Shown: positions 13,201 to 25,200 of the stretch, in pieces
Position numbering within the stretch: the stretch's first letter is position 1
Layout of the letters: every line of letters begins with the position of its first letter
NCBI GenBank assembly: GCA_018398805.1
Contig: JAGFBZ010002391.1
Coordinates: forward strand, 124,001-188,000
Direction: 5' to 3'
DNA length: 64,000 bases
Source of the DNA: Hirundichthys speculiger
Lineage: Eukaryota; Chordata; Actinopteri; Beloniformes; Exocoetidae
Position numbers and translations under genes: made by a program
The notes under the pieces: model-generated
Seen by the model: only the letters and a program-made list of their open reading frames with translations
Database searches by the model: none
What the model was told of the DNA's origin: nothing

Positions 13201-16200
13201 TAATCGCTCTAAAGAAAATAAATTGTCAGCACAAAAAAGATCCTAAGTTGGAACAAACTAGATTGATTCCTTCTATACCGTGAATGCTACTTACATTTAA
13301 GCTTTAAAACAGGAAGTTGTCTATTCTTGTTGATGCTGTGCGTGTTTATTTTTTTCTTTTAGGGTAAATGTGACTGAGTAGTTGAGTGGCCTTGTCATTT
13401 ACACCCATTCAACAAGCCACGTATTAATTAAATACTCATTCCAGAGTTTAGAGAAAAACCACCTGCTTGAGTGTCAGTGTATATGAGAAGGGTGCCCACC
13501 AAATATCAAGTTAATTTCATTAATTTTATTTTCTATATAGCACTAGATCATCTTTTCTTTGGAATAAGTCTCAACCTTGTTCTTTTGTTGAACAGCTAAA
13601 AAGCCTTATGTTATTTATCTTATTTGCACAACAGCATGTCATTTCTGTCTATATGGTCACATGTTTAAAATCCTCCTCTGCTCTCTGAATCACAGAGTTA
13701 CGGTTCCACTCCGATGCACACAAACCAGGCTTTTAGCCAGCGAACTACCTAGCTAACTTTTGCCCAGGTTACTGCTAAGCTACTGGTGAAATACAAGTCC
13801 GTGAAAGGAAAAAGAACAATGCTATTATTTGTGTCAGTTCAGCAGCAGAAAACATAATTTGCAGAACAGACATACACCTAAGAGTAGTTGTTATATCTTC
13901 CGCACTATTGTTGTTCCGATTCTGATACTAGTATCGAAAATTGCTCCAATACTGCCAAAAATATCAATATTGGCGAGTACGGGGGTCCAGGCACCAACTG
14001 ATACCAAGTAATATACATTTCACGATTTATTTACAGGTTACTTCCTTTACACGACCAGCAAAAGAAATACTTTTTAATTTTGCAATTACTGTTTTACACT
14101 GTTGTATTTGGAAATAATATAGGAATAAATGGCTTGGATTTACTGTATTTATTCATGTTTTACAACAATGATAACTATATTACAGTCAGGCATGGTGCAG
14201 TTTTTTTTTTAGTATCATACTCGGGTCAGTAGTCTGTATCGACCATACCCACAGGTCAAGAATCGCAATCAGTATCTGGTGGGAAAAAATGGTATTGAAA
14301 CATCTCTATTCAGCATCCAACATGCGGAATGGTGTTCTCTTTCATAGCATTTGTTTTGTGTCTCACTATGGTGAATACCTCTAGCGTGACCTCATTAGAA
14401 GCTCAAATACCATTACGCCAGCCGTGAGTGGCTAGCACCAGTGACATCTGTCAGGAAGGCCCTGCCCCTCTTCATATATAGGGCCAACATGGCGTCGGTT
14501 GTCATTCATAAACCTCTTCTCCCTTTTTACAGAAGCCTTTGGACAACTGTATCATTCAGGTGCTGTGCGAAACTGTCCACAGACTGGGTGAACAACTCTG
14601 TCACTGGACACTTGTTCCTAGCGAAACAGTTGTTAGTTAGTGAATGAGAAGTAGGAATACTTTTCTGCAGCTAGTGCTGGTGCCAAGGAGCAAAACTTTC
14701 ACCTCAGGAAATTTCCCAAACAAAGTAGTGATACTCCTGCCTAATGGATAGTTATACCTCTTGAGAAGTAGCACTACCTTTCAACCAACGCTAGATGGAG
14801 ATAGCAATATATTTTCTGTCTGATAGCTGCACAAACTCATAAGCAGCCTGCTAGCTAACCATGGCTACTGCTGTTAATCCCAGATTGGAGCAAATCAGGC
14901 TTGAAGGTTTGCCCCTGTGGCATTAAAATCTCCTGGGATACACATTCCCAGGTTGCTCTAATCTCCATGGACGACTGATTTCCAATGTTCCGCCTTCCTG
15001 TGTAAGTTACTCTGCTTCCTGCTGGTTCACCAGGTCAGCTTGTCAGGCAGGGACCCAGGTCTAGATGAGACGGCATCGCTGTGGGAAAGGATGGAGATAT
15101 CTAAGGACTCGTCCGATACACCTAGTCTGAGCTGGGTCGACATAGACCCCCAGCTGATTACTCCCATGTTTTCACTTCTTACAGATGTGTGCAAAAGTCT
15201 TCTCACCTCTCCTGAAACAGATGATGATGGCAAATCAGCCAACTCTGAGCTCATGCTGTCTGATGATGAATCAGAATCAGAATCATCTTTATTTGTCACT
15301 GAGCCAGCGTCCCAACACAGTGAAATTGAGGAAGAAGAGCCCCTCTCCTTCTCACCTCCAGCAGGGTTGCAAAGCCCGTCTGTGTGGAAAGTGACAAGCT
15401 TAGTTTGCCATCTCCATTGGACCTTGACATGCAAGACATGTAAACGCATGGCTGCTAGGCTCAGTATCCCCTGGCCTGTGGTCTAAACCACTGTTCAAAA
15501 TCTCACTTTGATGGCAAGAAGCTGCCAAGAGGGAAACAAATGTCAGGGAAGCACATCCTGCCTATTGTCTCAGATCTACTAGAAGAAATGGCAGTGATGT
15601 GCAATGTCAAATTGTACTGTGAGAAATATCCTGTCATAAGAATCTTGCTGCTGGATTGTGAGGGAATGGAGTCTTCTGGCATTTGCCATATGCCGGCCAT
15701 GGAGCCACCTTTTGTCCGAATGGCTCTTCCCTCTGAAACGGACTGCTTCCAGTCCAGTCTCTGGCAAGTGTTACATGGTGGCTGCTCTGTCGGCTAGAGC
15801 CCTCAATGCCTCTTCTCTTTTAATGACTTATCAGGCTGAATTAGAAGTAGACATGACTGCAAAACCAGATTCCACGCTGTGGGTTCGAGATCTGTGTTAT
15901 AACGGACCACGGTCTTTGCCTCCACAAAGTGGCTGTACAGGCAACCAGGAAAGGCATGAGGCTCATGATTCTCCAGCTTTGGGCTCACAAACCTGTCTAC
16001 AAAGGAGGAGGAGGAGCTCCTTAGCACTTCTATCATTTCCTGTGGTCTCTTCGGTGTAGCTGTTACCTCCATGCAGAAGAGATGCAAGGATAAAAAGAGT
16101 AATGATGAAACGCTCAAACTCTGCCTGCCAAGGAGAGTTCACCCAGCCTTGCCTTCAGGATCCCCAAGCTGCCAGAGTTACAGGTGATTCCACAGGCTCC

Positions 16201-19200
16201 TAGTGGTCCTGAGAACCTGTGAAGAAAACAGCTTCTGCAGGCTAGACCCCGAATGGACCCTCCTCCTCCGTGCCAGGGAGGAAAAGAGAAGCAACCGTCC
16301 TGATTGCCTCTCCTCCGGGGAACAGTGGGAACAGAGAACCCAGTTCACCCCCTTCACGGGCTGCCTCCCCATGCTCCATTCCAGAGCAAGTTCAGAGGAA
16401 CACAGTGTGCAAGACCCAATTTGGTGTTCAGTTGGCATTTCCATGGGCCAGAGAAAAGCGGTGCCAGTGTTCCCGCTGTTCTCGCACAAACACTTCTCTC
16501 ATGCACTGTGTAATAAATCTGTCCTAATATCCAGGCAAAATGCCAAGGGCACTGTCAGATTTTATAAAAATACAAGAAGATATGTTGAAAAACAGATTGA
16601 GCTTGTTCCCTATAATGCAGCCCGTGGAGGCCGTCTCCACAGTTGTGATAACACCGGACGCCTGGGTGTCTCCGCTGCCAGCAGCAAAGGACAAATGGTC
16701 ACAGACGCTCCAACCGCAAGGGACGCCAACACACCAGCTTTGACAAACTGGTTGGTCAGTCCTCTCACCACACGGAGAACTGGGCTGTGTCCACAGTCAA
16801 AATAGGTGTTATGAACAATTTAGCGGGTTACAGACTCCACCACTTCCCCTCGGTGTAAGGAGATCGTCTCCTCTTGTTCCCAGGGCGAGATGCCAACTTC
16901 CTCATGGAAGAAATTTTCTCCCTGAGGAAAAGGGGTGCAATAAGGGTGGTCCCTCCATAGGAAAACCTCTGCGGGATGCTTATTTTTACATTCCCATCTA
17001 CCCTCCCACTCCCTAGATTTGCCTTCCATGGGGTGGTTTATGAATTTAAGGTTTTGCCATTCGGGTTATCATTGAGCCCAAGGGTGTTTGTAAAATGAAC
17101 AGCGGCATCTGAGTGGCCTCATATATTGACAACTGGCTTGTTGCAGCTCTCATCTGCCAGAATGTGGCTCGTCACACGGATGCTCTTGTGTAACATCTAG
17201 GTGGTCTGGGTTTTCAGGTAAATCTGGAAAAATGCATGCCGACACCCACTCAACACTTTACTTTTATTGTTCTCACTCTGGACTCTCCAGTTAAAGGCTT
17301 CTCTGTCCCCAGAGAGAGTAGAGACAGTGTAGAGACATAGAGACATAGATGTAGTAGAGACATATGTCCAGCCTAGCTCATTTTCACAGAGGAAGGGTGG
17401 TTACCCTCAATCAGTGCCAGAGGCTAGTGGGCCTGATGGGCTCCTCTGTTGTGGCCATTCCCGTGGGTCACCTGTACATGAGAGGCGTCCAGCGTTGAGT
17501 TAGCTCTCTGGGTGTAGATCCACATCACGAAGGTCACTGCTAGGTGAGGGTCTCCACAGAGTGTGCACTAGCACTTTGCTAGTGGTCACCACGGATGCCT
17601 CTCTAGTTGGCTGGAGAGCCATACATGAGGGACATCAGTGAATAGGAGATGGTGGGGCCCCAGATGGGCTCCACCCACATAAACGGCCTGGACCTGCTGG
17701 CTGTGCACCCGGCCCTAAAACCGTTCCTCCTTTGGCTGTGGGATCATCATGTCTTGATTAGGTCAGACAATTTAACAGTTGTGACCTACATAAACGGACA
17801 AGGGATCGCGATTGACCAGGTTTTGTGTCATGGACAAAAACCACATGTGGGGAGCTGGTGTCAAAATGGTGTCAATGGGCCCTTTGGATAGTTGGAGCTA
17901 TTGCCCTGGCTTATGCTTCGGCCCCCTGCTGGTTTACATGCACATTCCATGTGGTGTCTGGGACATTGTATGTAAACTTATGACTTTGAAGAAAGTTGAA
18001 AAAAAAAAAGTAAAGGAAAGATTTATTCTGATTTAATGTCAGATACTGAGGGGAAAAAAGGTTTTGTCGGTTCATACCCTGTATGCACACTACTTCTTTC
18101 AACTGTATTTACTAGTAGTAATAAGGAGTTGTAGGAGTATTTGTACTTCTGATTATATACTAGCAATATATACTAATATACCCTCCTCCCCAGGAGGGTA
18201 TATTAGTATGAATGTGTGACCCCTTCTCCCCAGGAGGGAGGAGGTTATATTCACATAAACTACATGATTCCTTTAAATGTTTGTCAATTCTATCCTCCCC
18301 ACATCGCTCTGTAAACCTTGTGGAAATGGTGAATATGCTTCTAAATCTAAGAAAAAAATCAGCACCAGCTCCCCATTTCTTCCGGTGTTTAAAACTGTCA
18401 CTCGTTTTCATTCTATTTCTTACTTTTATAATGGAGTTTTTTTTGTTTGTTTCTCTGATTTGCTTTTTTTTCAGAGCATATATGACATGGGTTCCTGTAT
18501 TTGTCTTCAGTGTTTTTTTTTTTTTTTTGTTATTTTAATCATTATTATATTTTTTAAAAAGAACATTTTTTTTTAATGTTAAATTAATCTTTACTCTGCT
18601 TTTGAGTTATTAGCTTTCAGTTTTACTCAAAAATAAAACCATGCTGTGGTGTATTTTCCAGGGTCTCTCTTCATTCTGCACACATCAAAACAAACAGTTT
18701 TTTAACAGGATATCTCCTCCTTCATTTGTGCCCAGGTCTTTGCTTTCACCCAGTAACTTTGTCTGTCGTCCTTTTCCTCTCTGTCTTTGAAGGGAACCGC
18801 AGCCATGGACTGAGGAAAAACGGCCTGGGTTTAGATTAATATCACAACTCAACAGGTGACCCTTGACCCCGCCCCCAATCAATCTTCTGATTCCTCTTTC
18901 CCTCAGCCTATCTTCACTGCTTTGTCCCTCGCTCACAGAGACAAACAGTTCTGCTTTTGTCCTTCTGCACTCTCGTTTTGCTTGTTAAGCAAAACGTCAG
19001 ATTCTTTCCTTTAGATTTGCAGCATCTCAGTAATCCACTGCGTTCTTTTTCAGAGCACTGAAATAGATGCCCACAAAGTCCCACAGACTGTTGGATTGAT
19101 TAATTATTATTTCTCTTTGTAGTTTTCCACTCATCTTTTAAGACTGGTATTTCTGAAACATTAATCAATACTTTTTTCCCCCTTACTAACCCAGCTGTAG

Positions 19201-22200
19201 GCTTATGGCTCACTTGCAGTCTAACATAAAGGTTCCAAATTAACATTTTCTTACTTTCAGCCTTTTTACATCTGTTATTGTTGTTTTGCTTTTATCTGTG
19301 AGTTTTTCTCGAGTCAGTGAAAGTCCAGTTTGTTTTACAATATATAAGTAATGTTATATCTTAGTGTCTTGGAATATACATGCACATTGCTTTTTTTTTT
19401 TTTTTTTTTTTTTTTTGTTTGTTTTATTTTTCAGATAGACCATGAAACAATTTAGATTTAATAGAAGGAGAAAAAAAATTCTTAAGTGTATTTGCGTGAT
19501 TTAATGAAAGATTTACAGAAATAAATGTTCAGGTAAAAAACAAGAGCAGTCCCAGTTCACAGAAATTAAACTCTTTGTTAAGATTAGATGAATTTCATGG
19601 AATGATTTAAATCATTTTTTTTGTCTTTTTTTTTTTTTTTTATCAGTTTGCAAATACTGGTACAGTGACAAAAATGTTTGACACTGAATATGATCGGTTA
19701 TATATACTCTTATATAAATGTACTCTTTTTGGAAGTGTGTTTTAGTATGTGCAGTCACAACTACCTTTTCTTTTTATGAGGATGCTCCACTTTTGGAAAT
19801 AAGTGTAATTGTTGTCAATCCGACAGTTTAACCTTTACCACACCTAACTTATGTGAGAAAATAAACTTGCTAATGTCTCTAAAATGTTCTTATTTATATG
19901 TTGTGACTTGCACCTGCAGCATCACTAGTACGTGAAATCAGTTTTTATGTACAGTGGTATGAAAAAGTATCTGAACCTTTTGGAAATCCTAACATTTCTA
20001 CATAAAATCACCAATAAATGTGATCTGATCTTTGTCAAAATCACACAAATGAAAAAACAGTGTCTGCTTTAACTAAAACCACCCAGACGTTTATAGGTTT
20101 TCATATTTTAATGAGAATAGCATGCAAACAATAACAGTAGGGGGAGGAATAAGTAACTGAACCATCACATTTAATATTTTGTGCCCCCCCCCTTTGGCAG
20201 CAATAACTTCAACCAGACGCTTCCTGTAGCTGCAGATCAGTCTGGCACATCGATCAGGGCTAATCTTGGCCCATTCTTCTTTACAAAACTGCTGTAGTTC
20301 AGTCAGATTCCTGGGATGTCTGGCATGAATCGCTGTCTTGAGGTCATGCCACAGCATCTCAATGGGGTTCAAGTCTGGACTTTGACTTGGCCACTTTAGA
20401 ATGTGTATTTTGTTCTTCTGAAACCATTCTGAAGTTGATTTACTTTTGTGTTTAGGATCATTGTCTTGTTGCAGCATCCATCCTCTTTTTAACTTCAACT
20501 GTCTGACAGACGGCCTCAGGTTTTCCTGCAAAACATCCTGATAAACTTTTGAATTCATTTTTCCATTGATGATTGCAAGTTGTCCAGGCCCTGAGGCAGC
20601 AAAACAGCCCCAAACCATGATGCACCCTCCACCATGCTTCACAGTGGGGATGAGGTGTTGATGTTGGTGAGCCGTTCCATTTTTCCTCCACACATGACGT
20701 TGTGTATTCCTCCCAAACAATTCAACTTTGGCTTCATCAGTCCACAAAATATTTTGCCAAAACTTCAGTGGAGTGTCCAAGTGCCTTTTTGCGAACATTA
20801 AACAAGCATCAATGTTTTTCTTAGAAAGCAGTGGCTTCCTCCGTGGAGTCCTCCCATGAATACCATTCTTGGCCAGTGTTTTACATATAGTTGATGTGTG
20901 CACAGAGATATCGGACTGTGCCAGTGATTCCTTCAAGTCTTTAGCAGACACTCTCGGGTTCTTTTTTACCTCTCTGAGTAGTCTGCGCTGAACTCTTGGC
21001 GTCATCTTTGGTGGACGGCCACTCCTTGGGAGAGAAGCAACAGTTCCAAACTCTCTCCATTTGTAGACAACTTCTCTGACTGTCGATGGATGAACATCCA
21101 GACTTTTAGAGATGGTTTTGTATCCTTTCCCTGCTTTATACAGATCAACAATTCTTGATCGCAGGTCTTCAGACAGCTCTTTTGAGCGAACCATGGTGCA
21201 CATCAGACAATGCTTCTCATCAAGACAATTCTTACCAGGTGTGTTTTTTATAGTGGGCAGGGCAGCTTTAAGCAACTCATCAGTGATTGGGCACACACCT
21301 GACTTCAATAGTTTGGTAAAAATTGGTTTCAATTGCCCTTTAAGTCTCCTTAGGCAGAGGGTTCAGTTACTTATTCCTCCCCCTTCTGTTATTGTTTGCA
21401 TGCTATTCTCCTTAAAATATGAAAACCTATAAATGATTGGGTGGTTTTAGTTAAAGCAGACACTGTTTTTTCATCTGTGTGATTTTGACAAAGATCAGAT
21501 CACATTTGATGGTGATTTTATGTAGAAATGTTAGGATTTCCAAAAGGTTCAGATACTTTTTCATACCACTGTATGTATGATGTTTATGAGTTTAATGTAT
21601 GACAGGGTGTTTATACACACTAACCAGCAACACCTGGTCTCATTCAGTGTAGCAAAGACTTAATTTCTGTCGATGGTGGTTGGCAAATTTCACATTTGCA
21701 TCATAATGCTGAAGTTGGCTTTTGTCTCATAGCCTCTGAGATAAAAGGAACATTTCAGTGCATTTTAGAGATTTAAGTCCACCTTAGACCAAGTCTGGTT
21801 CAAAAACTACAGTATTAAGACTGGTCAAACATGAAATAAATTGTTCTTTAGTTGATTCAGTTCAATTCAACTTTATTTGTATAGCATGTATTACAAAAGA
21901 AATTGTCTCTAGGCTCTTTTTAGAGATCCAGAGCAAGACCACAAATTAAAGACCACAAAGAACAACTGGTGATTTGTGAAAGCATTATTCTTCATATTTG
22001 TAAAAATGCAAAAGCAGGTCAATTTCCTGTGTTTTTGGTAGACCTACTTAGACCAGGTTCTAAACCAGGTTTCAAGAAAATACTTCAACTGTTCAAACAT
22101 GAATAACATTACTTCTTAGATGATACAAAACTAATTTAAAAGAAGCAAGAAAACAGTCGATGCATGTCACCTTTTTTCTCAGTATGTCTTTATTGATGAG

Positions 22201-25200
22201 GCTATTGGACAAAAAAAGAGAATGCTCATCAATCTGTGGGGTTGTTAATTCCCAAAATGTTGGCTTATCCCTTTAATCATTCTTCTAAACAGAGACAGTA
22301 GCAAAAAATTTGAGACCTGTCAATCTGTGATTGCACCACTTTTTCTGAGAGTACTAGAGCAAAAGCAGGAAAGATGGATGAAAAAAGCAAATTGAGCACA
22401 ATCAAAAGCTCAGCTCGAGGATTTTGTGACTTTGATCCCATGCTGTGTTTAAGAGCCTGTCATTAACGTAAACAAAAGGGAAACATTTTCATAGAATATA
22501 GTCATGTCTAATCAGTTTCAGGGAAAAAAAAGTCTCAGAAAGCTAAAGCTTTTGTTTTTTTTTTTTTGTATATTTTTGTCTCCCTTTACTTATGGACATC
22601 AAATATGAAAATGTTTTTCATATTGCCATACTGCACACACAATACCTTGGGTTATATTATTTTATTAGCTATTTTTTTATTTGCAAATGTCGCTTTTCTT
22701 AATATCAACTGGTTTGCTGAATATATCCCATTAGAAAGTAAATGAGCTGTGAGAAAAGCAGCCTGGCTGATGAACCCCCTTTAATTAATGAGCCCAATTA
22801 ATTCATTATTAACACACACGTTCAAGTTTTTTTTTTCTCCCTCATTAGCCACAAACATAAGAATCATCAAAGAAGTATTTTGGGTAACCTACATGATTTA
22901 GAAGTTGATATAATTAAATACTTAAGAGAACCTTTTATTAGTATCCTGCTTTCACTTCTGTGAGGAAAGAAAACTTCCTTAAGGATTAATCATAGTGATT
23001 GGATGTGCTGACGGCACCCATATTCCCATCCAAGCCCCTTGAATTAAAACTAGAACGCCGGGAAAGTTGGGATATTTTTTTACATTTGAATGAAATGAAA
23101 TAAAAATCTAAACTAAAAAAAATAAAATGAAAACGAAAAGACTTTAAAATCACACGAGCCAGTATTTGATTCACAATAGAATATAGATAACATAACAAAT
23201 GTTTAAACTGAAATTTTACACTTATCTACTAAATTATCCAATTTCAAATTTGATGCTGCTGCAGGGCTCTAGAAAACTTGACAAGGGGAAACAAATAGCT
23301 GAAAAAACATCTAGCAACTAATTCAGTTAATTGATATCAGGTCTGTAACATGATTAGCTATAAAAGTGATGTCCTAGAGAGGCAGAGTCTCTAAGACAGG
23401 GGTGTCCAGCTCCAGTCCTCAAGGGCCACTGTCCTGCATGTCTTTGATGTTTCTCTGCTTCAGCACACCTGATTCTAATTAATGGGTCGTTAACTGACTT
23501 GTGCAGACCTGGATGACAAGCTGATTATGATTCATTCATTAGAATCAGGTGTGTTGTGTCAGGGAAACCTCTAAGACATCCAGGACAGCGGCCCTTGAGG
23601 ACCGAGTTTGGACACCCCTGCTCTAAGAGGTAAAGATGGCCAGAGGCTCTCCAAACTGAAGGAGTGTGTAAAAGGATTATTTAAAAAAATCTCTGTGTGT
23701 AAGGAACAAGGATGAAGACCTTTATTGGATGGTCATGTCTTCCAGGCTAAAGGGACGGGAGACCAGCGTGTTATCAGAGTTCAGTTCAACAGCTAGCATC
23801 TCTAATGGTATGGGGGGAAATAAGTGCGTACGGTATGGGAAGCTTGCATTGATTGGAAGGAACTATGAAAGCTGAAAAATATATAAACTTTTAGCTAGAG
23901 TAACATATGCCTTCCTCCCGACGACGTCAGTTTCAGGAAAGACCTTCTGTATTTCAGCAGGAATGATGTAAAACTGGGGGCCAAAGTTAATCCTCGAGGA
24001 CCACTGTCCTGCAGGATTTAGATGTTTCCCTCCTTTACACCCTGGTACATGTGCTGACCTTGAGGACAAGATGATGATGGGCGTTAATTAGGACCAGGTG
24101 TGTTAAAGGAGGGAAACATGCAAGAGGAGAAGGAGGAGGAGGAGACCAAAACTCATGAAACTCATAAACTCAACGCCCAGATGTCTTCAGACTGTTTTGT
24201 AAAGAGGAGATGCTGCACCATGGTGAACATGCACCTGTCCAGCTGTTTAGACACCTGTAGCAGGCATCAGCTTTTGAGATCAACTTCTTTTGAGCATAAA
24301 ATTGCAAAATTTGTCCGTTTAAACATTTATGTCATCTATGTTCTGTTGTGAATAAAATAATGGCTCATTTGATTTTAAAGTCTTTTAGTTTTAGTTTTTT
24401 TTCCCTAAAAATTTTGACAATGTCCCAACATTTTTTCGGAATTCCGGTTGTCAATTTTTTTCTTCGTTTTTCTTTAATGCGAAATGCTATTCAAGTGAGT
24501 ACAACTGAGCCTGTAATATTTGAGTTACCTGTCTGAAATATGTTTTTATAGTACCTAATCCACTACTTTGTTTTTTTCTCCTTTTGACATTTTTTTTATT
24601 GCACATTCACACAATTTCTCCCACATCAGCTGTCTTTTCTTCATCATTTCTGCTCCGTCAATGTTTCTGCAGTAAGCCACGTGACTTCAGTAAAACCTTA
24701 AAAGTTGAAGAAGAGTAGGAGAATGTCTTCTGTTTACTTGGTGTTGCCATGGTGAATCATGGTATCAGAGCTCCAATGATGATGGCTTTTTATAGTTGTG
24801 GTAACTGGAGTTCAGTGCACTGAGTTGATTGAACTAATTATGAACACCTGTTCTAAAACCAAAAATTCAGTTCAGTGTTTTTGACTCAGTTTGTTGAACC
24901 TCTATTATGAAACAGGCCCGAGTACTTTAAAGGTGTACGTGCATGTAAGATTATTGAGAAGCCTGGAGATGAACGCAGCCTGTTTGGAGGCTGAGCAGGA
25001 AGTGGGATGAGTCACTGACCTGAAGGTGCTGAGAAACCCTGTGTCTCTGTCCAAGGTGCTGGAATATAATTCCTCCTCCTCTTCCTCCCACTCAGAACCA
25101 ACTCAGACTCTGCTTTACATACAAGTGCTACAAACCCAAACCCTCAGGACCCGTTTGGCATGAATCAGCACATGGGAAGATGTCCTCCGCAGCGCAATGG

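Larger units (their letters stand above)
3096..25095 (+). other. crtc3: crtc3 22 kb intron, rich in transposons
   Basis: GT-AG intron (gtgagt to ccactcag), phase 2. The named repeats within it are listed separately. The stretches 3100-4150, 4250-7740, 10970-13900, 18210-19950, 21575-23390 and 24130-25090 hold only AT-rich sequence, homopolymers (for example T-runs at 19391-19416 and 19625-19640) and short open frames without recognisable domains. Other CRTC transcripts carry a short exon (ending in SALN or similar) at this point; no equivalent was spotted here, and the flanking exons join in frame without it. Confidence 0.6.

Noticed and set aside
15040..15486. 148-codon frame as a host gene
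   Set aside because: It is the gag-like start of the DIRS-like remnant; reverse transcriptase pieces follow on the same strand, and there are no conserved splice sites.
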